DNA from: an uncultured Bacilli bacterium
Lineage (GTDB): Bacteria > Bacillota_I > Bacilli_A > RF39 > UBA660
NCBI GenBank assembly: GCA_948497845.1
Contig: CAOOMX010000005.1
Coordinates: 1 to 47,821 of the forward strand
Direction of reading: 5' to 3'
DNA length: 47,821 nucleotides
Shown: piece by piece, positions 1 through 8,920 of the stretch
Position numbering within the stretch: position 1 is the first letter of the stretch
Layout of the letters: the number at the start of each line of letters is the position of its first letter
The notes under the pieces: model-generated
What the model was told of the DNA's origin: nothing
The model's database searches: none
The model's input: only the letters and a program-made list of their open reading frames with translations
Program-made: the position numbers and the translations under genes

Positions 1-522
1 CTTTTAGATTTATTAGAAAATGATATTGGTAAGAAAAGTTTTAAGCCTTTAAAAGACAAAGTCTATTCTAAATATGAAAAGGGATTTTATGTTCGGGCCA
101 AAAAGAATGAATTTCCTAATTCTAAAAAAGCTATTTCTTATGTTTTACGTTATTGTGGTAGACCTTGCTTTGCTCAGTATCGTATAATAGATATTGACGA
201 TGACGATTTTATCTATTTTTGGTATCAAAGACATGAAGATGATAATTTCGTTATTGAAAAAATTCACATTTTTGAATTCATAGCTCGTCTTATTAGGCAC
301 ATTCCTGATAAAAATTTTAAAACGATTCGTTATTATGGTATTTACTCTTCTCATTCTCACAAACTTATGCATACTTGTAGATTATTAATTAGCAAAGAGA
401 AGTTACCATTTTACAAGTCACTTACAAAATGGAGAAATTTACTTGTTATGACTTTTAATATTGATCCTTTGAAATGTTCTAATTGTGGTACGATCATGGA
501 ATTCAAATTTGGTTTTACTTAG
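1..522 (+). CDS. IS91-family (Y2) transposase, C-terminal part
   Basis: This is the last 173 codons of a rolling-circle-type Y2 transposase of the IS91/IS801 group; the start lies before the window. The frame is open from base 1 to TAG at 520-522. It shows YVLRY (visible residues 47-51), which matches the paired catalytic tyrosines of the family, then CGRP, then a WYQRHED block, then RHIPDKNF and RYYGIY, the usual order of the Y2_Tnp domain. A final CSNCG pair may be half of a zinc site. A short zinc-ribbon gene follows 23 bp later. The visible part is intact. The family assignment is strong; activity cannot be judged without the N-terminus and the ends. Confidence 0.88.
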   Translation, partial: LLDLLENDIGKKSFKPLKDKVYSKYEKGFYVRAKKNEFPNSKKAISYVLRYCGRPCFAQYRIIDIDDDDFIYFWYQRHEDDNFVIEKIHIFEFIARLIRHIPDKNFKTIRYYGIYSSHSHKLMHTCRLLISKEKLPFYKSLTKWRNLLVMTFNIDPLKCSNCGTIMEFKFGFT

Positions 523-545
523 TTTATAGAAAGAAGGTTATTTTT

Positions 546-764
546 TTGAAAAGCAAAAACGAAAAAGAAATTGAATTTATTTGTCCTAAATGCAAGACAA
601 AAGAAAGGATTCCAACTGAAATAGTAGAAATGCTAGACCAAGCAGACCAAATCGGTGTTGATACTTCTGTTCCTCCTCGTTTTAATTGTGAAAAGTGTCC
701 TGGAAAAATGGTCCCTATTTACTATATTGGTGTTAACGGTAAAGTTTTCGAATATAAAGACTAA
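546..764 (+). CDS. small zinc-ribbon protein downstream of transposase
   Basis: This is a 72-residue protein of unknown function. I chose a TTG start at 546 because an AGAAAGAAGG ribosome-binding site ends about 8 bases before it; a longer reading from 483 would run through the transposase 3' end. It has CPKC near residue 14 and CEKC near residue 49, so it probably folds around one zinc ion as a ribbon, ending in a beta-rich segment (YYIGVNGKVFEY). Its position directly after the transposase, in the same direction, suggests a passenger or accessory gene of the IS91-like element. I know of no established role. Confidence 0.6.
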   Translation: MKSKNEKEIEFICPKCKTKERIPTEIVEMLDQADQIGVDTSVPPRFNCEKCPGKMVPIYYIGVNGKVFEYKD

Positions 765-865
765 TTTTTAATTCATCTAAAAATGAGTATGTTTTTACAT
801 GCCCTTTTTTCATAATGCGTACATATATATGCCTGTTTCTTCTAAGATGCATTTTCCTAGAAGAT

Positions 866-896
866 AAAAAAAGATAACGTTGACAAGACGTTATCT
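866..896 (-). terminator. intrinsic terminator of small RNA/topA operon
   Basis: A perfect 9-bp stem (AGATAACGT with ACGTTATCT, loop of 7) is followed on the minus strand by six or seven Ts. It has no matching T-tract on the plus strand, so it serves transcription coming from topA or the small RNA. Confidence 0.85.
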
Positions 897-1107
897 AGTT
901 TGAATCAATCGAAGCTTTAGTCGAGCCAAGATTGCTTGTCGGAAGTTTAACTTTCTTCCATATAGCTATATACTTAATAAGCACAAGACCATATACGTGG
1001 CATTCCATACGCTTCGTCATATAATAAAATATGACTCTTGAGATAGTAGCAAATAAACTCTTCGTAGATTCACTACTATCTCTTGCAACAAAATATCTTA
1101 TTAAGTA
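866..1107 (-). ncRNA. candidate structured small RNA (~240 nt)
   Basis: This is an independent transcription unit on the minus strand, downstream of topA. A promoter (1113-1141) would start RNA at about 1106-1107. The first bases form a perfect 11-bp stem with 971-981 (1097-1107 with 971-981). Inside it lie a 10-bp hairpin (1073-1082 with 1040-1049) and a 7-bp hairpin (1029-1035 with 1016-1022). Further stems follow, GGAAG/CTTCC around 941-959 and CAATC/GATTG near 905-935, and then the terminator at 866-896. The only reading frame here (895-1122) has no ribosome-binding site and covers the stems, so I treat the RNA as non-coding. It matches no class I can name (not RNase P, tmRNA or 6S as I know them). 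Confidence 0.5.
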
Positions 1108-1112
1108 ATTTA

Positions 1113-1141
1113 ATTTTATCATAAAAACAGTTACTTGACAA
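1113..1141 (-). promoter_or_regulatory. sigma-A promoter of the candidate small RNA
   Basis: On the minus strand TTGTCA (1136-1141) is followed by a 17-base spacer and TAAAAT (1113-1118). The predicted start falls at the first base of the outer stem of the RNA. It lies 14 bases after the topA stop codon, so topA readthrough is also possible. Confidence 0.5.
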
Positions 1142-1155
1142 GCGTTAATTTATGA

Positions 1156-3180
1156 TTATTCACTATCACAATTCACACATACGGTTTCATTGTTTTTTTC
1201 TACTAATAATTCACCACATTCTGGACATTTTTCTCCTGTCGGCTTATACCAAAGCGCATAATTACATTTTGGATAATTATTGCAGCCATAAAACAATTTG
1301 CCTTTTTTGGTCTTACGTTCAACCATCATTCCTTTATCGCATTTTGGACATTTACATACTTCTACAACTTCTTTTTGGGCTTTAGGAATATACTTACAGG
1401 TTGGATAATTTCCACATGCAACAAATTCCCCATATTTTCCTTTTCTTTTGACTAAATCTCCACCACATTCTGGACATTTTTCACCAGTTGTTTCTGGAGC
1501 TTTCTTTTCCATTTCTTCAAAAGCTTTTTTAACAAGAGGTTCAAATTCATCATAAAACTCATGTAAAACTTTTTTGTTATCTTTTTTAGCTTCTGCTATA
1601 TCATCTAAATCTTTTTCCATATTCGCTGTATATTCTACATTTACGATGCCACTAAAAAATTCTTGTAACTTATCTGTTGTCTCAAATCCAATTTCTGTTG
1701 GCTCAAACTTCTTATCTTTTAATATTACATATCCTCTTTCTTTAATTGTCCCAACTATTGTTGCATATGTACTAGGTCTTCCTATGCCTAAACTTTCTAA
1801 TTCTTTTATCAAACTACTTTCTGTATATCTTGGTGCTGGTTTAGTGAAATGTTGTATTTTATCAATCTTATCCGCTGTTATAATATCTGATTTATAGTCT
1901 TTAAAGTTTGGTAAGACAACATCTTCACTATCTTCATACTCTCCATATACTTTTAAATACCCATCAAAGATTAGTACACTTCCTGTTGCTTTAAATGTAT
2001 AACCATTATTTTCTAATATTACAGTTGTAGCAAGTGTCTTAGCATCTTTCATTAAACTAGCTAAAGCTCTTGTATAAATAAATTTATATAATTTATATTC
2101 ATCTGCTGATAAATAACTTTTTACGGATTCTGGAGTACGATTAATACTTGTTGGTCTTATCCCTTCATGGGCATCTTGCATATTTTCGTTCTTTTTTCCA
2201 GCTTTTACATAACCAACATACTCTTCTCCATACTTTCCTTTTATATATCCAAAAGTCTCTTTAACAAATGAATCAGATATACGTACACTATCTGTACGCA
2301 TGTAAGTAATTAAACCTACTGTTTCACTTCCTAAATCAATTCCTTCATAAAGTTGTTGAGCTATCTTCATTGTTTTAGATGGAGCAAACCCTAACTTACT
2401 AGAAGCCGCCTGCTGAAGGGTCGATGTTTTAAATACCTCTCTTGCACTCTTATTTTTTTCTTTTTCAGTTACAGACTCAATCTTAAAAGAACGTGATAAT
2501 TTTTCTAAAATTTCATCTGCTGCTACTTCATTTGGTATTTCTATTTCTTTTCCATGATACTTTTCTAATGTTGCTTTAAAAGCATTAAAGTCTGCTTCAA
2601 TCGTCCAATATTCTTTAGGAACAAAAGCTCTTATTTCTCTTTCTCTATCAACAATTAATTTTAAAGCTACACTTTGTACTCTTCCTGCTGATTTACCACC
2701 TGTTTTTCTTTGCATTAATTTACTTAATCTAAATCCAATGATTCGATCTAATATTCTTCTTGTTTCGCCACTTTTTACTAAATCAAAATCTATCTTCCCT
2801 GGGTTTTCTATGGCATTTAAAACTACATCTTTGGTAATTTCATTAAATACTACTCTTTTGTATTTTTCATCTGGTATTTTAATTTCATCAAAGATATGCC
2901 ATGAAATGGTTTCTCCTTCTCGGTCTGGATCTGTTGCCAAATATACCGTTTCTACTGCTTTTACATCTTTTTTTAATGCATTTACATCTTTTGTTTTTCC
3001 TTTTATAATCACATAATTAGGTTCAAAATCTTTTTCTGTATCTACTCCTAAACCATATTTTCCAGTTGTTGCTAAATCTCTTATGTGACCCTTACTTGAT
3101 ACTACTTTATAATCACTCCCTAAATATTTTTCTATTGTTTTACATTTAGCTGGTGATTCTACTATTACTAAATTTTTCAT
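1156..3180 (-). CDS. topA: DNA topoisomerase I
   Basis: Type IA topoisomerase that relaxes negative supercoils; 674 residues, close to the usual ~690 of Bacilli. Seen: an N-terminal TOPRIM domain with the catalytic Glu in VESPAK (E8) and the metal-binding DPDRE (84-88); the SAGRVQS element (164-170); the active-site tyrosine in GLITYMRTDS (Y293); and three C-terminal four-cysteine zinc ribbons over roughly the last 105 residues (CPECGG..CGNYPTCKY, CPKCDK..CNNYPKCNY, CPECGE..CVNCD). The start ATG has an AAAGGAGG site and overlaps the stop of the upstream lta synthase-like gene by 4 bases (ATGA), so the two are translationally coupled. It is the last gene of the rbgA-rnhB operon. Confidence 0.97.
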   Translation of the reverse strand: MKNLVIVESPAKCKTIEKYLGSDYKVVSSKGHIRDLATTGKYGLGVDTEKDFEPNYVIIKGKTKDVNALKKDVKAVETVYLATDPDREGETISWHIFDEIKIPDEKYKRVVFNEITKDVVLNAIENPGKIDFDLVKSGETRRILDRIIGFRLSKLMQRKTGGKSAGRVQSVALKLIVDREREIRAFVPKEYWTIEADFNAFKATLEKYHGKEIEIPNEVAADEILEKLSRSFKIESVTEKEKNKSAREVFKTSTLQQAASSKLGFAPSKTMKIAQQLYEGIDLGSETVGLITYMRTDSVRISDSFVKETFGYIKGKYGEEYVGYVKAGKKNENMQDAHEGIRPTSINRTPESVKSYLSADEYKLYKFIYTRALASLMKDAKTLATTVILENNGYTFKATGSVLIFDGYLKVYGEYEDSEDVVLPNFKDYKSDIITADKIDKIQHFTKPAPRYTESSLIKELESLGIGRPSTYATIVGTIKERGYVILKDKKFEPTEIGFETTDKLQEFFSGIVNVEYTANMEKDLDDIAEAKKDNKKVLHEFYDEFEPLVKKAFEEMEKKAPETTGEKCPECGGDLVKRKGKYGEFVACGNYPTCKYIPKAQKEVVEVCKCPKCDKGMMVERKTKKGKLFYGCNNYPKCNYALWYKPTGEKCPECGELLVEKNNETVCVNCDSE

Positions 3181-5198
3181 GTATCCTCCTTTATTACTGT
3201 TTCTTCTTTGGCTTTTTTTAAGGCATTTTCTAAATATTCAAAATAATTATTTCTTATAATACTACTACTTATTTGCATCTTACCAGTAATCATTTGATTG
3301 ATTCTTTTAATTTCTTCAATCGTCATAGCATCCTCTTTGTATTCCGTTATTTTACTTGTGGCAGCATTATAATATATTGCATCATTTTTCCAAGAACCAT
3401 CAGCAAACGTAACTATATTTTCATAATCTGCACTAAATAAATCCGTTCCCATATATAATCTTGGATCATATTCTAAATTGAAAAGATTGGCTATGGTTGG
3501 TAATAAGTTTATATACGATGTATATGTATCTATTTTTTTACTTTCAGTTGCACTATTATAAATTACAAATGGTGTTTTTTCTACTTCATAATCTTCTAAA
3601 TTATATGGTAATACTTCATTGATTGTATCTTTCTTTAATCCATATGGGTAATGATCTCCATATAAAACAATTACTGTGTCATCTAAAATGCCACTTTCTT
3701 CTAAACGATCTAGTAAAATACCTAAGGCATTATCTACCGTCTTTAACTTCGATAAGTATCTTTTTAAATCTTTTGAGTAATCGGTATCTTCAAATAAACT
3801 TAAGTATTTGTCTCCTTCTACGCTTTTTGTAACATAGGGTTGGTGCGATGATACAGTTGTAAGCCATAACATAAAAGGATCTTCTTTATTTTCTAAAGTG
3901 ATGTCCATCGCAACTTTCATAAAGTCTTCATCACTTGACCAATTCTCATATTCATTATAATAAGGGATACCTAAATCGTCAACTCCATAATACTTTTCAC
4001 TTCCTAAATTTTTATGAATTGTTTTTCTAGAGTAGTAATGTTCTAAATAATTATGCATGCTTGTTGCTTTATAATGCTTATTTTTAAATAAATTGAATAT
4101 AGATTCATAATATGTATTATCTTTATAAACATTAGCTGTACAATTATTATATATTGTATAAAGACCAGTCATTCCACTAAACTCATTATTCCCAGTTGCA
4201 CAACTATTTCTAGGAGAATAATGATTGGTAAAGGCCCAGCCTTCGTTATATATTTTAGCGAAATTAGGGTAATATTCTGGTAAATAAGCAATAATATCAT
4301 TGACACTCTCTAGCATGATTACAATTAAATTCTTATTTTCAAAAATGCCTGTATATTCATTGTAGTCAATAATTTTTTGATTCTTTAAATACTTATTTAT
4401 GTCATTCATCTTTTTATTCTTTTCATTTTTGATGACTGATTCCCATAACGTATCATCTATCTTTCGATCACTTGGAGGTACTATCTCTACATTTACAAAG
4501 TAATCAGGACTCTCTTCTTTTTCTATATATAGACTTTTAATGTCTAAAAAGCCATATCCTAATACTCCAAATTTATTTACAGTTAAACTAGGTATACTTG
4601 GATTATAAAACAAATCTTTAGTACTTACTGTTTGTAAATCATCTTGCATAAATGCTACTGTTAATGATTTACTATACAAAAAGATTTCGATAATTAATAT
4701 ACTCCCTACTAAAGTTGTTTTTAAAGCATTTTTAAAAAAGGTATTTTCTTTTAATAGGAACTTTTTACTCGTCTTTCTCACTACATATTTATCTAAGAAT
4801 ATATAATATGCTACTAAAAGTAGGAAGGGAATAAAGACTAAATAATATATTTTTAGAAAGGATGCTAAAAATTCTTTAATATAATCTGTTACTGCTCCTA
4901 ATTGACTTCTTGTATTTATAGACATATATACCCCTATAAAATTGTTAAAACCTAGTTGAATAAAAGCGTATATACTTAATAAAAAAGCTGAAGCAATAGC
5001 AAAATATTTACTTACTCTTTTGCCTACCCATGAAAAAACATAGGATAATACTAACGCTATCATACTTGAACTTAAAAGTATTCTTAACATGGTTATATCC
5101 CATATATTCATTCCACTGATAAGACGAAATGTTGCTTCTAAAGCGAAAATAAATATCCATAAAACAAAATAATTTTTCATTAAATTATGCTTGTGCAA
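3177..5198 (-). CDS. lipoteichoic acid synthase-like sulfatase-fold membrane protein
   Basis: This is a 673-residue membrane protein of the alkaline phosphatase/sulfatase superfamily, resembling LtaS-type phosphoglycerol transferases, which build glycerol-phosphate polymers outside the membrane. There are five hydrophobic segments in the first ~180 residues (about 8-25, 35-55, 65-83, 116-134, 160-178), a linker, then the extracellular enzyme domain. Candidate metal and catalytic residues are E297 in MLESVN, the nucleophilic threonine T335 in NSCATGNNEF, and the D-H pair in LYGDHYPYG. The start is TTG at 5198, 7 bases after AGGAAG; the ATG at 5180 has no such site. The start overlaps rnhB by 14 bases and the end overlaps topA by 4. 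The exact polymer made is not known. Confidence 0.82.
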   Translation of the reverse strand: MHKHNLMKNYFVLWIFIFALEATFRLISGMNIWDITMLRILLSSSMIALVLSYVFSWVGKRVSKYFAIASAFLLSIYAFIQLGFNNFIGVYMSINTRSQLGAVTDYIKEFLASFLKIYYLVFIPFLLLVAYYIFLDKYVVRKTSKKFLLKENTFFKNALKTTLVGSILIIEIFLYSKSLTVAFMQDDLQTVSTKDLFYNPSIPSLTVNKFGVLGYGFLDIKSLYIEKEESPDYFVNVEIVPPSDRKIDDTLWESVIKNEKNKKMNDINKYLKNQKIIDYNEYTGIFENKNLIVIMLESVNDIIAYLPEYYPNFAKIYNEGWAFTNHYSPRNSCATGNNEFSGMTGLYTIYNNCTANVYKDNTYYESIFNLFKNKHYKATSMHNYLEHYYSRKTIHKNLGSEKYYGVDDLGIPYYNEYENWSSDEDFMKVAMDITLENKEDPFMLWLTTVSSHQPYVTKSVEGDKYLSLFEDTDYSKDLKRYLSKLKTVDNALGILLDRLEESGILDDTVIVLYGDHYPYGLKKDTINEVLPYNLEDYEVEKTPFVIYNSATESKKIDTYTSYINLLPTIANLFNLEYDPRLYMGTDLFSADYENIVTFADGSWKNDAIYYNAATSKITEYKEDAMTIEEIKRINQMITGKMQISSSIIRNNYFEYLENALKKAKEETVIKEDT

Positions 5199-5820
5199 TT
5201 TTATCTTCCTTTCCTTCTTCTAAAATTTCCTTAACAGGTTTGTAAGTCTTTCTATATTCTTCTAAAACGCCATATTTTCTTAGATTTTCTAAATGTTCCT
5301 TTGTTGGATAACCTTTGTGCTTTTTAAAACCATACATTGGATATAACTCATCTAATGCATATAGGATGTGATCTCGTGTAACTTTTGCTAAAACACTGGC
5401 TGCTGCTATCGTAATGCTTAGTGCATCTCCATGAATAATTGGTAATACATTTTCTCTTTCTAATTTCATAGCATCTGTTAATATATATTCAGGTACTACC
5501 GTTAAATTGTCTAATGCTATATTCATTGCTTTACGAGATGCTTCTAAAATATTTATTTCATCAATGGTTTTTGCATCAACTATACCAATTCCATAACTAA
5601 TTGCATCACGCTTGATGATTTCAAAAAATTTCTCTCTTTTCTTTTCGCTTAGCTGCTTGGAATCTGTTAAGCCTTCTAATTTATAATTTTTTGGCAATAT
5701 AACTGCTGCTGCCACAACCGGGCCAACTAAAGGACCGCGCCCTGCTTCGTCGGTCCCTGCAATTAAATTATAGCCTTTTTGGTATAATTCTTGTTCATAT
5801 TTTAATAATTCGCTTTCCAT
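5185..5820 (-). CDS. rnhB: ribonuclease HII
   Basis: Cleaves the RNA strand of RNA-DNA hybrids and single embedded ribonucleotides; 211 residues, normal length. Seen: the signature GTDEAGRGPLVGPVV with catalytic D24 and E25, DSKQLSEKKRE, the third acidic residue in ILTDAMKL (D116), and the AAASVLAKVTRD block with D150. The start lies 19 bases inside the end of rbgA and the end overlaps the next gene by 14 bases, so it is the second gene of the operon rbgA-rnhB-lta synthase-like-topA. The rbgA-rnhB adjacency is a common arrangement in Firmicutes. Confidence 0.96.
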   Translation of the reverse strand: MESELLKYEQELYQKGYNLIAGTDEAGRGPLVGPVVAAAVILPKNYKLEGLTDSKQLSEKKREKFFEIIKRDAISYGIGIVDAKTIDEINILEASRKAMNIALDNLTVVPEYILTDAMKLERENVLPIIHGDALSITIAAASVLAKVTRDHILYALDELYPMYGFKKHKGYPTKEHLENLRKYGVLEEYRKTYKPVKEILEEGKEDKIAQA

Positions 5821-6677
5821 ATGTCAAATGTTACTCCTTTAATAGACCCATTTACAACATCATTGTATACATGTAAAGATACCTTTTCATAATCGGTTTC
5901 CCCATGCTTACATGCCCCAATTTTTCGACCTATTTCGTCCATTATTTCTACTGGGTCTTCTTTGTCCACTTCTATATTATACCTTTTTTCTAGGATTTGT
6001 GGGTAATTATTTTTCAAAAAGGAAACAAGATAGCCTCCAATATCTGTCATATTTAGAATTTCTGATTTAATCGCTGCAGTAGATGCAAGCGCTAAAGCTT
6101 CCTCATTGTTCTCTATTTTAGGCCATAACATACCAGGTGTATCTAATAGTAATATCCCTAAATTTGTTTTTAGCCAATTGATATTTTTGGTTATTCCAGG
6201 TCTGTTTCCAGTATTTGCCACTTTTTTACCAGCTAGTTTATTGATTAAGGTGCTTTTTCCTACATTTGGTATTCCCATTACTAAAGCATGTATTTCTTTT
6301 TCTTTCAAACCTTTCTTTTTACGTTTTTGCTGTTCTTCTTCCATAACCTTTTTCGTTAAGTCTATTAGCTGTAAAAAATCTTTATTATTTTCTAAATCCA
6401 TTAATAGTACTGTGTATCCTAAGTCTTCATACATCTGTATCCACTTCTTGGTTACTTCTAAATCACATAAATCTTTTTTAGTCATGATTAAGAAACGATG
6501 CGTTCCTTTTATGTAGTCATTAGCATCTTTTATCTTACTTGATAGAGGTAACCTTGCATCTATTAATTCATACACTACATCTATTAATCCAATATTTTCA
6601 ATAATTTTTCTTTTTGTTTTAACCATATGTCCTGGATACCAGTTAATTGTCGAATTTTGTTGATTATTGTCTTTCAT
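5802..6677 (-). CDS. rbgA: ribosome biogenesis GTPase RbgA (YlqF)
   Basis: Circularly permuted GTPase needed for late maturation of the 50S subunit; 291 residues, as expected. The permuted motif order is visible: G4 TKKD (66-69), then G1 GIPNVGKS (135-142), then the GITK G2 region (161-164), then G3 DTPG (179-182), after the N-terminal family block INWYPGHM. The C-terminal domain (about 205-291) is the RNA-binding part typical of this family. The start ATG follows GGAAGTGA. In many Firmicutes rbgA directly follows lepB; here a 6-kb island separates them, and a degenerate second copy of the rbgA 5' end lies at 8855-8920. Confidence 0.96.
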   Translation of the reverse strand: MKDNNQQNSTINWYPGHMVKTKRKIIENIGLIDVVYELIDARLPLSSKIKDANDYIKGTHRFLIMTKKDLCDLEVTKKWIQMYEDLGYTVLLMDLENNKDFLQLIDLTKKVMEEEQQKRKKKGLKEKEIHALVMGIPNVGKSTLINKLAGKKVANTGNRPGITKNINWLKTNLGILLLDTPGMLWPKIENNEEALALASTAAIKSEILNMTDIGGYLVSFLKNNYPQILEKRYNIEVDKEDPVEIMDEIGRKIGACKHGETDYEKVSLHVYNDVVNGSIKGVTFDIWKANY

Positions 6678-6699
6678 TTATTTCACTTCCTTTTTTTCA

Positions 6700-7684
6700 T
6701 TACATAATATTTTTATTAGATAATACAGAATAATTTTTATTTAAAAATTCAGAACGTATTTGATTATATAATTCACTATATTTATCAACAGGCGTTCTCA
6801 TATATTTTATAAACAATTGAACTTGAATATCTAAATTAGACCGTTTTGAATTATTTATTAAATCTTTTATATCTTGAGGATCATATATATTATAAAACAT
6901 CGATATATTCCAATAAATTAATAGAATTTTCCTTACATAATCTCTTAATTCACTTTCCTGTTTTTTAGTTAATTGATATCCATCATTTCCATGAATATAA
7001 CGTGAACGTATATCATAGTAAGTTGATATTCTCCATTTAGATTTTAAATAGTGATTCCAATGCTGAAAATAATAGTGTAAATCTTATTCCAACATCCTGT
7101 GATTCAAAAGAACTTAAATAAAAATTTAAAGCCCTTTTGTATCTTATATTTTTTTCTTCAAGATCAATTATTGTAGAATCTGCAATATAAAAATGTAATC
7201 TTTGTTCAAGTTTATTTTTTAATTCATCATCATAATCACTAACTGTTATTCTCGATACATCCCAATTCGCACCACCAACATAAGTATAAAAATCTCCTTT
7301 ATCATTATAAATTCTTGTATTAAAAACAGGTAATGTTATTCCTATTCCAGTTAACAATCTGATTTTCTTTTGTAGCAAATCAACCTTTTTAAATTGTTCA
7401 TTTAACATCATTTTTTCTATTTCACTTTTTGAAATTTCATTTTCAATTTCATATTTAACTAATTCTTCATTCTCAAAATATTCGTAGTAATTGCCATCTT
7501 TTTCCTCACATGCATACATTGAATTAAGCAAATGTCCAGATGAGTAAAATATATAATCAGGATTACTTGTATCTATCAAGTTTTCATTATATATACCTGT
7601 TCTTTCTATAAATCCATCAAGTTTAAAATTTATCATTGGAAATAAACCACTTATCAATATTTTAGTTTTATAATATAAAATCAT
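6700..7684 (-). pseudogene. Apea-like HEPN-domain protein, broken by one-base frameshift
   Basis: Two frames read in succession as one ~327-residue protein. The N-terminal 215 codons (7684 to 7037) end in LFSALESLFK. Removing one A from the AAAA run at about 7048-7051 continues the frame as SKWRISTYYDIRSRYIHG and on to the stop at 6700. The RSRYIHG element after a helical segment is the R-x4-6-H type motif of HEPN ribonucleases, and the C-terminal arrangement recalls Apea-like HEPN proteins; the N-terminal ~180 residues are beta-rich and unrecognised. The start ATG has AAAGGAG. It lies between RhuM and rbgA, all on the same strand. It is either a recent null mutation or a sequencing error in an A-run; the rest of the frame looks preserved. 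Confidence 0.7.
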
Positions 7685-7738
7685 TATTACTCCTTTTTAG
7701 TGCATTTTTGATAATTTATAATTTTTTCTTTTGCCATA

Positions 7739-8773
7739 CTAATCTATGCCACTTTTTTTAATGCTTGTTTCTTCTAATAATAAATCAAAATCTGATTTAT
7801 ATAATTTATCCTGCTTTATTCTATATCTTTCAAACTCAGATAAAGCTTTATCACAAGCAATTTCATGAGATATTTTACCTGCATCTTTTAATATATCTAG
7901 ATCATCTGCCAACAAAAATTTATCTATTCTAACTGCCCAATCCTCCATTGTCATCGGAATATGTCTTTTAGCTCTATTTTCTGCCAAATCTAAAAATGCT
8001 GATACTATAAGTTCTAAACTCTCTAGTTCTTCTTTATTTAAATAATTTTTTGCTATCACAACATCAGTTTCTAATATTTTACCATTAGGAGAATTTTTCC
8101 AAGACGTTAATCCCATATATTCTTTGTCAGCATTTGCTCGATTATATATTATTTCTGCTGCTGTTTGACGAGATACTGCATAGTGCATCTTATTTTGAAC
8201 TTTTTTGAAAAATTTAATAGTAGTTGGAGATTTAGAATCATAATCTACACTTGTAGCGTATATATCGGTTACTTTTTGATAAAACCTTCTTTCGGACAAT
8301 CTTATTTCTCTTATTTCTGCGAGTAAAGAATCATAATAGTCTTCATCGAAAAAAGCACCATTTGCCATCCTCTTTTTATCAATTATATAACCTTTTTTAG
8401 AAAATTCCTTCAATATATAAGTTGCCCATCTTCTGAATTGAATAGCTCGATCAGAATTCACTCTATACCCAATCGAAATAACCATATCCAAATTATAATA
8501 CTGAACATTTCTTTTTACTTCTCTACTTCCCTCGACTTGAATTAGTAAGAATTTCTTACTAGTTGAACTTTCATCTAATTCATAAGTATTATATATTTCG
8601 TTAATATGCATAGTTATATTATTTCTTGTTGTATTAAAAAGTTCTCCAATCGATTTTTGTGTTAACCATAAATCTCCATCTTCAAATCTTACCTCTACAC
8701 CTTTATCATGTGTTTGCCTTTCAAAAATTAGGAATTCTGCACTACTACTTCTTATAATTAAATCTTTTAGCAT
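7739..8773 (-). CDS. RhuM family protein
   Basis: Member of the Virulence_RhuM family (named for rhuM in a Salmonella pathogenicity island), of unknown biochemical role but common in accessory and defence-like islands. The frame could open at 8797, but the ATG at 8773 (MLKDLIIRSS) is preceded by AGAGGTG at good spacing, giving 344 residues. Seen: an N-terminal winged/BRO-like DNA-binding region with WLTQKSIGELF and NITMHINEIY, then YNLDMVISIGYRVNS and FRRWATYILKEF, the family's most conserved stretch, then a helical C-terminal domain with HIPMTMEDW. The gene is intact while its HEPN neighbour is not. It sits 54 bp upstream of the HEPN gene, so the two were probably one operon. Confidence 0.88.
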   Translation of the reverse strand: MLKDLIIRSSSAEFLIFERQTHDKGVEVRFEDGDLWLTQKSIGELFNTTRNNITMHINEIYNTYELDESSTSKKFLLIQVEGSREVKRNVQYYNLDMVISIGYRVNSDRAIQFRRWATYILKEFSKKGYIIDKKRMANGAFFDEDYYDSLLAEIREIRLSERRFYQKVTDIYATSVDYDSKSPTTIKFFKKVQNKMHYAVSRQTAAEIIYNRANADKEYMGLTSWKNSPNGKILETDVVIAKNYLNKEELESLELIVSAFLDLAENRAKRHIPMTMEDWAVRIDKFLLADDLDILKDAGKISHEIACDKALSEFERYRIKQDKLYKSDFDLLLEETSIKKSGID

Positions 8774-8854
8774 TTTTTTCACCTCTTTTTCTTTCATTTT
8801 AGCTAAATGTGTAAAAACTTATTTTAAATAAGTCCTTTATTTATAAGGCTTTGA

Positions 8855-8920
8855 CTATGGTTTTACATAAATCCCGATATCCCAGTTGATTGTTGTATTT
8901 TGTTGATTGTTGTTATTCAT
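8855..8920 (-). pseudogene. duplicated remnant of the rbgA 5' end
   Basis: This is a 21-codon open frame starting MNNNNQQNTTINW, closely parallel to the RbgA start MKDNNQQNSTINW, and then running to a TAG. The DNA match to the rbgA start (6620-6692) includes the ribosome-binding region and covers 52 bases with about 9 differences counted by eye, plus a looser match into the codons after INW. The RhuM-HEPN pair lies exactly between the two copies. This looks like the scar of an insertion or recombination at the rbgA start, where the incoming DNA carried its own rbgA 5' end. Confidence 0.7.

Noticed and set aside
895..1122. 75-codon minus-strand frame between the IS and topA
   Set aside because: It lacks a ribosome-binding site, covers the stems of the candidate RNA and shows no recognisable protein pattern.
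879..1147. Near-direct repeat TTGACAAG(A)CGTTA at 881 and 1135, suggesting a flanked cassette
   Set aside because: One copy is the loop of the terminator and the other the -35 region of the promoter; the likeness is short and probably chance.
8797..8797. RhuM start at the first ATG (8797)
   Set aside because: The ATG at 8773 has AGAGGTG at correct spacing, while the upstream one has no site.
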